Below are positions 23,007-31,973 of a stretch of DNA of 36,733 nt, in pieces (positions within the stretch are counted from its first letter, which is position 1; every line of letters starts with the position of its first letter). The stretch spans positions 1 to 36,733 of the forward strand of contig CBDCYN010000018.1 of assembly GCA_965224205.1 (NCBI GenBank). Direction: 5' to 3'. The stretch is from CBDCYN01 sp965224205. GTDB taxonomy: Bacteria > Planctomycetota > Phycisphaerae > Phycisphaerales > Phycisphaeraceae. Made by a program: the position numbers and the translations under genes. The notes beneath the pieces are model-generated. The model did no database searches. It was not told where the DNA came from and worked only from the letters and a program-made list of their open reading frames with translations.

Positions 23007-24299
23007 CTAAAGAAGAAATGACAGGAACGGCACTAGACCGCCCTTTTGGACCCTACCTTCACCCCGGGGCAGCCGCACCCAGCCGTCTGCTTGCCCGGTC
23101 TGGGACAGATCATCGTGCCCCTCTTTCGTGACCGGTTCGGCGACCTGATCCCCTAGCGATCGGGCTAACCTCAAAACCTCAGCCCCGGGGTCCGTCTCAA
23201 TGGAGCCCGCCAATCGGACCTGCCGCCATGGCAGATCCGCCGCCTGCCCCACGTCCCTACCCATCATCCGCCTCACCACCGGCCACAAGAACAGGTGAGC
23301 CGTGGCCAGGGCCACAAGCGGCACCCCGGTCAACCCCAGCACCAGCCGGTTACGATCCCCAGCGGCAAACACCTCCCCACCGGGCGTCACCGCCACCCGG
23401 TCTAGGATCTTTTCAAGCCCCAGCTGTGGACAGATCGCCGCCAGCCACGACGGGTAATCGTGGCCCTCGGGGGCAAGAACGATCAGAAGATCAAACACCG
23501 CCGCGGCCCGCCCCACCGCGGTTACAGCCGGCTTGAGGTCGCCGCACACGGTCTCCTCGGTCACCGAGGCGATATCGAGGCGGTGAAGGAACGAGGTCAG
23601 CATCGCCCCGTTGGCGCTACGCGGCGGCGGCGGGCTGGCGTCGCTGCCGCGAGCGCTTGGTCGCCCAACCTTCACGTCGGCGACGCTCAAGACGCGAACC
23701 CTCGGTCGATCCACAACGAGCAAACCCGTCGCCCCACACGCAGCCGCGATCCCGATATGATGCGGCCCCAACACGGTATTCGCCGGCAACGCCACCGCCC
23801 CGCGCGGCAGATCGCTGCCCCGACGGCATACGTTCTGGCCCGGCGCCATCGACGAAGCGGGGCTACGGATCTCGCTAGGGGCGGGATCCTCATGGCGCCC
23901 AGGGGCGTGGGACCCAGGCTCCGGCGGCCGCGGGGACCTCGCGACCGCCTCGAGCGGGATCACGGCGTCGGCCCCCACAGGCATGGCTTGACCAGCGGAG
24001 ATCTTCATCACGCTCTTGCGCGGCAGCGTCCCGGCCGATAACCCGTCTCGAGGCTCCCCCCCGATCGACCCAGATACCGGCCACACCGCTTCCGGCTGGA
24101 CTTCCTGGCTGTGCACCGCGTACCCGTCGACCGCCGCCAGATCGGTGGGGGGTTGATCATGATGGGCGATCACCTCCTGCCTCAACACCCGCCCCAGGGC
24201 CTGGTCGAGGTCCACCCGGTGGGCCGATAAAACAGGGACCACACCCAGCAACCGGGGCAGCGCTTCAAGATAAGACTGCGGGCTGTGGTGTGAGATCAT
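23007..24299 (-). CDS. MoeA-like molybdopterin molybdenumtransferase with eroded active site
   Basis: The 430-residue protein follows the MoeA layout: N-terminal LGRVLRQEVIAHHDQPP, the DGYAV block, ISAGQAMPVGADAVIP, CRRGSDL with LGPHHIGIAAACG, and a C-terminal domain with GLTGVPLVALATAHLFLWP. MoeA inserts molybdenum into molybdopterin. Several conserved positions are changed: the STGDEL motif reads LSVADVKV, the SGGVS-GDYD motif reads LAPEGHDYPS, and GLPGNP reads GLTGVP. A Pro-rich insert of about 35 residues lies near residues 124-157. So it is a divergent paralogue, perhaps not catalytic. No other molybdenum cofactor genes are nearby. The start ATG has a weak GGTGG site. Confidence 0.8.
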   Translation of the reverse strand: MISHHSPQSYLEALPRLLGVVPVLSAHRVDLDQALGRVLRQEVIAHHDQPPTDLAAVDGYAVHSQEVQPEAVWPVSGSIGGEPRDGLSAGTLPRKSVMKISAGQAMPVGADAVIPLEAVARSPRPPEPGSHAPGRHEDPAPSEIRSPASSMAPGQNVCRRGSDLPRGAVALPANTVLGPHHIGIAAACGATGLLVVDRPRVRVLSVADVKVGRPSARGSDASPPPPRSANGAMLTSFLHRLDIASVTEETVCGDLKPAVTAVGRAAAVFDLLIVLAPEGHDYPSWLAAICPQLGLEKILDRVAVTPGGEVFAAGDRNRLVLGLTGVPLVALATAHLFLWPVVRRMMGRDVGQAADLPWRQVRLAGSIETDPGAEVLRLARSLGDQVAEPVTKEGHDDLSQTGQADGWVRLPRGEGRVQKGGLVPFLSFLL

Positions 24300-24555
24300 G
24301 TCGCCACCGTCATCGCGGATGATTCAACGCTGTGCGCATCGCGTATCCAAGCGCCGCGCCGGTGATCCGGCTGACCCCGACAATGGCCGTGTCGCGTACA
24401 AGAATCACGCCGCCATGTCATCCGGGACGGTATAACGCCGCTTGCTCCGGGCCCCAGTACCAGCATGTATCGGTCGATTCGTGGCCGGCCCTGTGGCGAG
24501 GGCGGCCGGGCCGGGATCGATTGTCGCCCCGGCGCGGCTCCCCTACACTCTGGCC

Positions 24556-25260
24556 ATGCTCAAAGCGATCGTCTTCGATCTTGACGGGGTGTTGGTCGAC
24601 TCTGAACCCCTGCACTACCGCGCTTTTCTCAACGTGGCCAGCCGGTACGGGGTCGGTTTCGATTACGCGACCTACCTGCAGCGGTATATCGGTTATGACG
24701 ATCGGGATGGTTTTCGGACCATGTTCGCCGATTCGGGCCCGCCCCCGGCTGGGCCGCGGCCGCGACCCTCGAACGCCCCCGAGATATCTGATCTTTGTCG
24801 TCAAAAGGCGACCGAATTCGAGGCGGCGGTGGCCGGCGGGATCGTCGCGATGCCCGGGGCGCTAGACCTCGTGGAGCGGGCCCACCAGCAGATGCCCCTG
24901 GCCGTCGCCACGGGAGCGACCCGCGGCGATGCCCTGCTGCTGCTGAGGTGCTTGGGGATCGACAGCCGGTTCGATCCCATCGTCACCGCGGACGACGTGA
25001 CCCATTCCAAACCCCACCCCGAAACCTACCGGTTAGCGGTCAGCGGCCTCACGGACCACCGGTCGCAGCAAAAAATGACCGCCGACCAATGCCTGGCGAT
25101 TGAAGACACCGCCGCGGGTGTGGAATCGGCGCGGGCCGCGGGCCTCAAGACACTGGGCGTGGCGACCACCGGGCCGGCATCACAGCTTAGCCGCGCCCAC
25201 CGCGTGGTCGGATCCCTGGAAGGTTTAACAACGACCCAGCTGCATGAATGGTTCGACTGA
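24556..25260 (+). CDS. HAD-superfamily phosphatase (beta-phosphoglucomutase-like)
   Basis: The 234-residue protein has the HAD motif I FDLDGVLVDSEP at residues 7-18, with the nucleophile Asp8 and general acid Asp10, a helical cap domain, motif II in LAVATGATR, motif III Lys in HSKPHPETY and motif IV in LAIEDTAAGVESARAAG. The family acts on small phosphate esters such as sugar phosphates; the motif TH-SKPHP is typical of phosphoglycolate phosphatase and beta-phosphoglucomutase relatives, so the substrate cannot be named. I chose the ATG at 24556 because the motif normally starts within 10 residues; a reading from 24442 adds 38 unconserved residues. A Pro-rich cap insert (GPPPAGPRPRPSN) is odd. 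Confidence 0.88.
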   Translation: MLKAIVFDLDGVLVDSEPLHYRAFLNVASRYGVGFDYATYLQRYIGYDDRDGFRTMFADSGPPPAGPRPRPSNAPEISDLCRQKATEFEAAVAGGIVAMPGALDLVERAHQQMPLAVATGATRGDALLLLRCLGIDSRFDPIVTADDVTHSKPHPETYRLAVSGLTDHRSQQKMTADQCLAIEDTAAGVESARAAGLKTLGVATTGPASQLSRAHRVVGSLEGLTTTQLHEWFD

Positions 25261-25339
25261 TCGGCCCGTCGATCTACATATGGATCTACGCGTCGTGTCT
25301 ACCTCATTATCACAACCCTCCCTCGCGGGCTGGACGTTC

Positions 25340-25462
25340 GGGACGCCGAAACCGCTCCCTGGCGGTCGCGGCTCGTTAAGGCGCCTAACCCGAAAATGAT
25401 CGCGTGACAGGGCAGTAAATCGCCTCCGGAAATAATCGATCTTTACCGGGTTACAGGACGAC
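25340..25462. repeat. Degenerate family 1 core and family 3 right end in the spacer
   Basis: The spacer between the HAD gene and the phosphohexomutase gene contains AACCGCTCCCTGGCGGTCG with CGGCTCGTTAAG and ACCCGAAAATGA (25350-25400), a worn copy of the family 1 core in the copy b orientation. It also contains TACAGGACGACCAAAGATT (25452-25470), matching the right end of family 3. No gene is visible in 25261-25596. Confidence 0.45.
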
Positions 25463-25596
25463 CAAAGATTGAACCCGACGGCCCGAACGCAACGACGCCA
25501 CAAACCGCGCAAGATTTCGATATCCTAAGCAGCCATGGATGTGGGATTTCAAACCAATCGCGGTGAGGCGGCACAGCCCGGATGTCAGGTGATGCG

Positions 25597-26979
25597 ATGA
25601 GCGACGCGCCGTTAATGCTATCGGTTAGTGGCCTGCGAGGGTTGGTCGGTCGCTCTCTTACACCCCCGGTGGCCGCCCGATACGCGGTGGCGGTGGGGCA
25701 GTGGTTGCGTGGCCAACGATCGAGCAACGGGGCGCCCCATGTCGTCGTGGGTCGTGACAGCCGCCCGTCGGGGCAGATGTTCGAGATGGCTGCCGTCGCG
25801 GGCCTGCTGGCGTCGGGTTGCCGGGTTACGAGCCTGGGGATCGTCTCGACCCCGGGCGTGGCGATCATGACCCAGGAACTCCAAGCCGACGGGGGGATGG
25901 TCATCACCGCTAGCCACAACCCGATCGTGTGGAACGGCGTGAAGGTCTTGAGGCACGACGGTGTCGCCCCGCCCCCCGAGCAAGCCGGGCGGATTATTAA
26001 CGCATTCGAGACCGATCAACTCGACTACGCCCCCGTCGACCAGCTGGCGACCCTCCAGGTCGATCCGAACACCCATCGTGTGCACGTCGACCGGGTGATC
26101 GATCCCATCGACAAGGCGTTGATCCAGAAAAGCAAGCTCAAGGTCGTGGTCGACAGCGTCCACGGGGCGGGTGGGCCCTCGGCCGCTTTGCTTCTGCAAG
26201 AACTGGGAGTCGAACTCGTCCACCTCTACGCCGAACCCACGGGCCAATTCCCCCACGAGCCCGAGCCGACCCGCCAGAACCTTACCGGCCTGTGCGACGC
26301 GGTCCGTGAACACGGGGCCGATATCGGCTTCGCCCAAGACCCCGACGCCGACCGTCTAGCGATCGTCGATGATCAAGGGAGCTACATCGGCGAAGAGTAC
26401 ACCCTGGCGTTTGCCTGCCTGCGGCTATTAGAACGCGACGACCGCCCCACTAACGCGGTCCTGGCGGCGAACCTGTCGACGAGCCGGATGATCGATGACG
26501 TCGCTGCGCAGGCCGGTGCCCGCGTGGTGCGGTCGCCCGTCGGGGAAGCCAACGTGGCCCAGACGATCCGCGCCCACGACGCCATGGCCGGTGGGGAGGG
26601 CAACGGCGGGATCATCTGGCCGCGGGTGGTGTGCGTACGGGATAGCCTTGTGGGCATGGCGTTGGTGTTAGAGCTGCTGGCCCACCGCAAGCAACACCTC
26701 AGCCAGATCGTCGAGGGCATCCCCCGATACGCGATTATCAAGGACAAGATCGATATCGATCCGCAGATCAAAGAACACTTCGTCGCGGCCCTCCAAGATC
26801 ATTACGCGTCGCAGAAGATCGACCTTCAAGACGGGGTGCGGATCGATTGGTCCGACCGCTGGGTCCACGCCCGCACCAGCAACACCGAGCCGATCTTGCG
26901 GATCATCGCTGAATCCCGGGACGAGTCCCAAGCCGCCGAGATGATCCAAGACGTGCGCCGAGTGATCGGGGCGGGATAG
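25597..26979 (+). CDS. Phosphohexomutase (phosphoglucosamine/phosphomannomutase family)
   Basis: The 460-residue alpha-D-phosphohexomutase moves a phosphate between C6 and C1 of a hexose. All four catalytic loops are visible: the phosphoserine loop TASHNP (about residues 104-109), the metal loop DPDADR, the sugar-binding loop GGEGNGG and the phosphate-binding loop RTSNTEP near the C-terminus. The N-terminus VSGLRGLVG is typical. The family members GlmM, ManB and AlgC are hard to separate by sequence. I chose the ATG at 25597, 6 bp after AGGT; an in-frame ATG at 25582 would add five residues. The next gene on the strand is trmB, 150 bp away. Confidence 0.9.
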   Translation: MSDAPLMLSVSGLRGLVGRSLTPPVAARYAVAVGQWLRGQRSSNGAPHVVVGRDSRPSGQMFEMAAVAGLLASGCRVTSLGIVSTPGVAIMTQELQADGGMVITASHNPIVWNGVKVLRHDGVAPPPEQAGRIINAFETDQLDYAPVDQLATLQVDPNTHRVHVDRVIDPIDKALIQKSKLKVVVDSVHGAGGPSAALLLQELGVELVHLYAEPTGQFPHEPEPTRQNLTGLCDAVREHGADIGFAQDPDADRLAIVDDQGSYIGEEYTLAFACLRLLERDDRPTNAVLAANLSTSRMIDDVAAQAGARVVRSPVGEANVAQTIRAHDAMAGGEGNGGIIWPRVVCVRDSLVGMALVLELLAHRKQHLSQIVEGIPRYAIIKDKIDIDPQIKEHFVAALQDHYASQKIDLQDGVRIDWSDRWVHARTSNTEPILRIIAESRDESQAAEMIQDVRRVIGAG

Positions 26980-27129
26980 TGGCCGTGACCCGCATCGTAC
27001 CTGCAAGCGCCCGTCGCGGATCCATGAAATACAGCGTGACAGGCTCGGTTTCCCCCGGCCGCGGCTGCGCCGCGTATTCGATTCATCATGCTGTCCGTTC
27101 ATCCGCGATGGGTACCTTCAACGTTCCCC

Positions 27130-27852
27130 ATGAGCCTTTCCTTGTCACACAATAAACCACTGGATGTGGGTCGGATCGGTCTGGATCGCGACCGGCTGCC
27201 CCCCTTCGAGGAGGGGCCGATCGATCTGCACCCGTGGTTCGGCCCCGCCCCATCCCCCCCGCCTTTGGAACTCGAGATCGGCACCGGCAAGGGCACGTTT
27301 CTTGTCGAGGCCGCTTCGCGAAACCCGACGGTGCGTTACATCGGGGTCGAGTTCGCCAAAGCCTACTGGCGCTACGCCGCTGACCGGTGCCGGCGCCACG
27401 GGCTGGAAAACGTGCGGATCGTCTACATCGAAGCGGGTGCTTTTGTCCGCCAATTGGTGCCCGACGGCTGCCTCCGCCAGGTCCATATTTACTTCCCCGA
27501 CCCCTGGCCCAAGAAGCGCCACCACAAGCGTCGGCTGATCCAGGAGGGGTTCCTGCGCGACCTGCACCGGACGCTGCAACCCGGCGGGCTGATCCGCCTA
27601 GCGACCGACCACGAAGACTACTACCGGTGGATCCTCGAACACGCCCAGCGCACAGACGATCTCTACGAGCGGTTACCGTTCGAAAGCCCCCTGATGCACG
27701 GCGACCACCGCGATCCTAACGGGTCAGGTTCGGCTGAACTCGTGGGCACCAATTTTGAGCGAAAATACCGCCACGAAGGGCGGGCGTTCCACGCGATGAT
27801 GCTGCGGAACCGGTTGCCGGCCCCCGGGGAAGCTGCTGCGGAGGCCTCGTGA
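27130..27852 (+). CDS. trmB: tRNA (guanine-N7-)-methyltransferase
   Basis: Methylates guanine at position 46 of tRNA using S-adenosylmethionine. The AdoMet motif LEIGTGKG, the acidic GVEFAKAYW, the signature FPDPWPKKRHHKRR, ATDHEDY and the C-terminal GTNFERKY are all present, in the usual order. The family length is about 220-240 residues, so I chose the ATG at 27130 (240 residues) over 27088; neither has a clear ribosome binding site. Converges with the lipoprotein gene with 20 bp between the two stops. Confidence 0.95.
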   Translation: MSLSLSHNKPLDVGRIGLDRDRLPPFEEGPIDLHPWFGPAPSPPPLELEIGTGKGTFLVEAASRNPTVRYIGVEFAKAYWRYAADRCRRHGLENVRIVYIEAGAFVRQLVPDGCLRQVHIYFPDPWPKKRHHKRRLIQEGFLRDLHRTLQPGGLIRLATDHEDYYRWILEHAQRTDDLYERLPFESPLMHGDHRDPNGSGSAELVGTNFERKYRHEGRAFHAMMLRNRLPAPGEAAAEAS

Positions 27853-27872
27853 ACACACCGGGCGCCGCACGG

Positions 27873-28472
27873 CTACCAAGCGGCCCTCGGGGGCACGCCG
27901 TGGTTGCGTCGTGGCGATGCCGCCGAATCGGCCGCAGAGGGCGTAGCCGGGTTTCGGGCCACCGTCGTCGCCGGGGGGGCCGGCACGGGGTCATCTTCCT
28001 GCCCGGGCAGCTGCCACCGCCACCGGCTGCCTTCGTAGACCAGGGGGACGTTGATCGGGTGGGTCCCTGAGTCATCACCCGGGGTGAGGATCAACTGGGC
28101 GATCCCGTATCCAAGCGGCTCAACTTCAGCCTGCATGGACCGATCCACGGCGATCTTATTCCAGAGCAGCGCAAAGTACTGGGACGGCGTAAGACGGGTA
28201 AAGTCATCGCTCCCCCCGCCGAGCTGATCAAGGACCAGTCGCTGAGCGGCTGGGTTGAGGCCCCGCATCACCTCGAGGTCTTGACGGATCTCCCGCTGGG
28301 ACCCCGCGTCGAGCATGAGGAATAACTGCTCGACGTTGTTCCGCCTTGCGTCGAGCCACCGGCGGCGGAAATCCTCGAGCGACTCGTCGGCTGCGCGCTC
28401 GCATCCAATCAAGCTCAGCGCGGTAACGAGCAGGATGATGTAGAGGAGGCGACCTGATTTTATAAGACTCAT
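27873..28472 (-). CDS. Predicted lipoprotein of unknown function
   Basis: The 199-residue protein has an N-terminal hydrophobic segment ending in the lipobox LSLIGC, so Cys24 should be lipidated and the protein anchored to a membrane facing the periplasm. The mature part is charged and helical (SLEDFRRRWLDARRNNVEQLFLMLDAG), followed by a segment with PLVYEGSRWRWQLPG and a disordered Pro/Ala tail of about 45 residues. I recognise no domain. No ribosome binding site is seen before the ATG at 28472. It is a single gene, convergent with trmB and divergent from the GT9 gene. Confidence 0.8.
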   Translation of the reverse strand: MSLIKSGRLLYIILLVTALSLIGCERAADESLEDFRRRWLDARRNNVEQLFLMLDAGSQREIRQDLEVMRGLNPAAQRLVLDQLGGGSDDFTRLTPSQYFALLWNKIAVDRSMQAEVEPLGYGIAQLILTPGDDSGTHPINVPLVYEGSRWRWQLPGQEDDPVPAPPATTVARNPATPSAADSAASPRRNHGVPPRAAW

Positions 28473-28997
28473 AAGACGATTTCACACCCCACGACAACAC
28501 ACGATACACGCGGGGTTGGCTGCTTCACCGACACCGAGTTTGAATACGCGGGTCGTATGCATAACGGTTCGTCGTGATGCCTGTTTTTCACCGCCCCCCG
28601 CAGTGGTTCATGGGTCGGGGCGGATGTTTTACCAAGCCCAGCATTCGCCATCAAGAAGCAGTACCATCCTATCGTGAACGTTCGTCGTTGCCGGTGTTTT
28701 CGATGATACACCTCGCGGACCAGGATACCATGTCGCGGACCCGTTCGACCCCGGGCAGGGCCCTGTCACGTATACCGATCCCACATGAAGGTACGGTATA
28801 AATCGTGTACGCGGCAAGGGGATTTTCGGTGTCCCATCCATCACCGACGCGGTGCTTGGATACGCGATGCATGTACAAAAGTTGTGCCGCCCGTTCATCG
28901 GGATCACTATGGATCATAGGCGGGGTGGTGGGACGCGTCACGACGGCGACGTGATCGTCACCAAGGCGATGGGCTCTATGGGTTTTCCCGAGGATTG
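28473..28997. other. Spacer with a family 2 repeat
   Basis: I see no believable gene in this 525-bp spacer; the short frames on both strands lack ribosome binding sites and run through the repeat at 28796-28875. It separates the divergent lipoprotein and glycosyltransferase genes and must contain both promoters, which I could not pick out. Confidence 0.5.
28796..28875. repeat. Dispersed repeat, family 2, copy C
   Basis: ATCGTGTACGCGGCAAG (28802-28818) and, after a variable middle, CCGACGCGGTGCTTGGATAC with GCGATGCATGTA (to 28875) match the two conserved blocks of copy B at 19444-19545. Confidence 0.55.
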
Positions 28998-30167
28998 ATG
29001 GCCGGTTCAGGATCACCGCTGACTCGATCACACGACCGTGACCCCTCCGATCACCGGCGGCGACCGAACCGCGCCCAGACCCAGCCGCGGGTGTTGATCG
29101 TCCGCCCGTCGGCGCTGGGGGACGTGAGCCGGACGGTGCCTGCCCTGGTGACCCTACGCCGAGCCCTGCCCCACGCCCAGATCGACTGGTTGGTGAATGA
29201 CAGCTATGCCCCGGCCATCGCCCATCACCCCGATCTTGATGACGTGGTCCTATTTCCCCGGCGACGGTTCTCTAGATTTCTACGCAACCGGCAAGTGACC
29301 GCCGAAGCGATGTCGTGGGCCCGGTCGCTCCGCGCGCGGCGATACGATCTGGTGTTGGATCTCCAGGGCCTCTTCCGATCGGGATTGTTGACGTGGCTCA
29401 CCGCGGCCCACGATCGGGTGGGGTACGCCAACGCCCGCGAGCTAGCGTGGCTGGCCTACAACCATCGGCACCGCGTCGAGACCCGGTTGCACACCGTCGA
29501 CCGGATGCTCGCTCTGCTCCAGGCCCACGGGTACACCCCGTGCCACGACATGCGCCTCTATATCAGCCGCGAGGACCAAGACTGGTTCGATGATTGGCGC
29601 CGCCAGCACGCCCCCCGCGACCGTGGGTATTTCTGCATCGCCCCGACCGCCAAATGGCTAAGCAAATGCTGGCCGATCGAGAAGTTTGCCGCTGTCGCCC
29701 GCCGGCTGCTGGACCGCGGGATCGCTGGGAACCGCCTGGTGGTCCTGACCGCACCCGGCGAGCGACACCGCGTCGAGCGCCACCTCCAGTCGTTTCGGGA
29801 TCTGCGAGATGTGGCCCTATTCCCAGAAACAACCGTGGGTCAGCTCATGGCGTTGATCCATGGCGCACGGCTGGTGGTCTGTAACGACTCGGCGCCGCTG
29901 CATATCGCGGTGGGGTTTAACCGGCCCGTGGTGGCGGTCTTCGGCCCTACCGACCCAGCCCTGGTGGGGCCCTACCGTCGTCCCGAAGCGGTCGTGCGTC
30001 CGCTCGATTGGTCGGGCGCCGCTAAACATCATTACCGTCAACTGCGTCACGACCAGACCCTTATCGCCCGGGTCACCGTGGATCAGGTGTGGGAAGCCAT
30101 TGCCCGGCAGCTGCGGCCGCCCGCGGCGCGTCACGAACCGACGATCGCCCCGTCCAACTCTGGCTAG
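28998..30167 (+). CDS. Glycosyltransferase family 9 (heptosyltransferase-like)
   Basis: The 389-residue GT-B enzyme has the family 9 pattern: VLIVRPSALGDVSRTVPAL at the N-terminus (after about 30 disordered residues), LDLQGLFRSGLL, the donor-site region PTAKWLSKCWP, and LVVCNDSAPLHIAVGFNRPVV with VFGPTDPALVGPY near the C-terminus. Family 9 enzymes transfer heptose or related sugars from ADP-sugars to the lipopolysaccharide core at the cytoplasmic face. I chose the ATG at 28998 (GAGG six bases upstream); a TTG directly before it is in frame. With kdsA and the GT2 enzyme this suggests an LPS-type envelope. Single gene; the chemotaxis operon starts 300 bp downstream. Confidence 0.9.
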   Translation: MAGSGSPLTRSHDRDPSDHRRRPNRAQTQPRVLIVRPSALGDVSRTVPALVTLRRALPHAQIDWLVNDSYAPAIAHHPDLDDVVLFPRRRFSRFLRNRQVTAEAMSWARSLRARRYDLVLDLQGLFRSGLLTWLTAAHDRVGYANARELAWLAYNHRHRVETRLHTVDRMLALLQAHGYTPCHDMRLYISREDQDWFDDWRRQHAPRDRGYFCIAPTAKWLSKCWPIEKFAAVARRLLDRGIAGNRLVVLTAPGERHRVERHLQSFRDLRDVALFPETTVGQLMALIHGARLVVCNDSAPLHIAVGFNRPVVAVFGPTDPALVGPYRRPEAVVRPLDWSGAAKHHYRQLRHDQTLIARVTVDQVWEAIARQLRPPAARHEPTIAPSNSG

Positions 30168-30465
30168 GACAGCCAGACCGGTCCAAGAGCTGCTTTGAGG
30201 ATGGATCTCTGCTAAAGCCTCCAACGCCCTTCTCCGATTCAACTGTCAGGTCCCCATAGGCTTTGGGGCGAACCATGCACGGCCAAGCCGCCCAATCGAT
30301 ACGCCCATCGGAGCCTGGGGAATGAGTCAGCTCAATCGCGTGAGGTAAACGGAGGAAGCCCGCTTCGATATCCACTCCAGCAGCCCGCTGGCAGCCGGAC
30401 GGCCAACAACCGGGCCGGCTTGACCACGACACCCGATATCGAAGCTGTATAAGGAGGACCCTAAA

Positions 30466-30993
30466 ATGCCCACAGAAACCGCCAACACGTCCCAAGCCGC
30501 GCCCGACGCCGCCCACATCGCCGATGACGACCTGTTGCAGCTGGTGAGTTTCGTGGTCGGGACCGAGGAGTTCGCGATCCCGATCCTTTGCGTCCAAGAG
30601 ATCAACCGGATGATGGAGATCACCGCGGTCCCCCACAGCCCGGAGTTTATCGAAGGCGTGATCAATCTCCGCGGCAAGATCATCCCGGTGATGGACCTCC
30701 GCAAGCGGTTCGGGCTCAGCGAGCTCGAGAACTCCGTGGACGTGCGGATCGTGGTGATCGAGGTCGCGTCACGGGTCATCGGGTTCACCGTCGACCGGGT
30801 CAACGAGGTGTTGCGGATCGACGCCAACATCGTCGACCCCCCCCCGCCGATGGTCTGCGGGATCGACAGCGACTACGTCCAGGGGGTGGGCAAGCTCGAA
30901 GATCGTCTGCTGATCCTGCTCAACCTCGATCGGCTGTTTAGTGAAGACGACCTCGAACAGGTGGACGAAGCCGCCGCGTCTGCCGCGGCTTGA
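30466..30993 (+). CDS. cheW: Chemotaxis coupling protein CheW
   Basis: The 175-residue adaptor links chemoreceptors to the kinase CheA. The CheW-like beta-barrel fold spans about residues 22-160, with LVSFVVGTEEFAIPILCVQEI, VINLRGKIIPVMDLRKRFGL (the NLRG-x-I-x-P-V-x-D core motif) and LLILLNLDRLF. A ribosome binding site AAGGAGGA lies 7 bp before the ATG. It is the first gene of the operon cheW-cheR-cheA-cheX-cheY. A sigma-28-like pair CTAAA (30212-30216) with TCCGATTC (30233-30240) upstream is weak. Disordered acidic tails flank the domain. Confidence 0.95.
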   Translation: MPTETANTSQAAPDAAHIADDDLLQLVSFVVGTEEFAIPILCVQEINRMMEITAVPHSPEFIEGVINLRGKIIPVMDLRKRFGLSELENSVDVRIVVIEVASRVIGFTVDRVNEVLRIDANIVDPPPPMVCGIDSDYVQGVGKLEDRLLILLNLDRLFSEDDLEQVDEAAASAAA

Positions 30994-31035
30994 CCCGCTC
31001 AACCCCTGCACCCGCCGCGTCCGGAGAAAGCGCCG

Positions 31036-31944
31036 ATGGCAACGACCAACATCGTCATGACCCAGGGTCAGTTTGAGTCGTTGCGGAAGGTGATCTATGA
31101 GCGGAGCGGGATCCACTTCCCCGATACCAAGAAGTACGTGCTCGAGAGCCGGCTGACACGGCGGCTCGAGGAGTTGAATTTCGACGACTTCACCCAGTAC
31201 ATCAAGTTCCTGACCACGGGACCGTACCAGATGGACGAGTTCCAGGAGATGTTCAACCGGATCACGATCAACGAGACCAGTTTTTTCCGCAACGAGCCGC
31301 AGCTGGACGTCTTCGAGCAGCGGGTGTTGCCGATGCTGCTCGAGGCCCGCAAGACCTCCCGCCGCCTGCGGCTCTGGTCGGCTGCATGCTCCACCGGGGA
31401 AGAGCCCTACACCATGGCGATGCAGATCCACCGCACGCTGGGGGTGAGGCTCCAAGACTGGCGGATCGACATCCTCGGTACCGACATCAGCAAGAAGGTC
31501 CTGGCGGCGGCCCAAACGGGGCGATACTCGTCCTACAGCATGCGCACCACTGACCCCCTGGTCTTGCGGAGGTACTTCTCAGAAGAAAACGGGTTCTACC
31601 AGATCAACCCGACTATCCAGAGCATGGTGAACTTCGAGCGGGTCAATCTCCGTGATTCCCTGGCGATCGCCCGTTTCGGGACGTGGGACGTCATCTTTTG
31701 CCGAAATGTCATGATCTACTTCGACGACGCCATGAAAACGCACTGCGCCCGCGTCTTCCACAAACAGCTGGCCGACGACGGGGCACTTTTTATCGGCCAC
31801 AGCGAGTCGCTGCGCGGGATCCCCGTCCCCCTCGAAGCGGTGCCGATCCCTCAGGCATTTTTGTATGTGAAAGAAGATGGCCCCCTAAATCAACAAAACC
31901 TGTGGCACACACCTGCCGATCGATATAGAGCACACAGAGCGTAA
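31036..31944 (+). CDS. cheR: Chemotaxis protein methyltransferase CheR
   Basis: Methylates glutamate residues of chemoreceptors with S-adenosylmethionine, setting adaptation. The 302-residue protein has the N-terminal helical domain (to about residue 75; ITINETSFFRN marks its end) and the methyltransferase domain with LWSAACSTGEEPYTMAM (AdoMet motif), ILGTDIS, VNLRD, DVIFCRNVMIYFD and LFIGHSESL. The ATG follows GGAGAAAG at 9 bp. It lies 42 bp after cheW. The chemoreceptor in this window has no obvious C-terminal CheR-binding pentapeptide. The matching methylesterase cheB is not in the window. Confidence 0.97.
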   Translation: MATTNIVMTQGQFESLRKVIYERSGIHFPDTKKYVLESRLTRRLEELNFDDFTQYIKFLTTGPYQMDEFQEMFNRITINETSFFRNEPQLDVFEQRVLPMLLEARKTSRRLRLWSAACSTGEEPYTMAMQIHRTLGVRLQDWRIDILGTDISKKVLAAAQTGRYSSYSMRTTDPLVLRRYFSEENGFYQINPTIQSMVNFERVNLRDSLAIARFGTWDVIFCRNVMIYFDDAMKTHCARVFHKQLADDGALFIGHSESLRGIPVPLEAVPIPQAFLYVKEDGPLNQQNLWHTPADRYRAHRA

Positions 31945-31973
31945 CCGCTGGCGCAGGTACGCGGAGCAACGGT

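Noticed and set aside
30420..30453. TTGACC with TATAAG as a promoter of cheW
   Set aside because: The spacer is 22 bp and the -10 box abuts the ribosome binding site, so no leader would remain.
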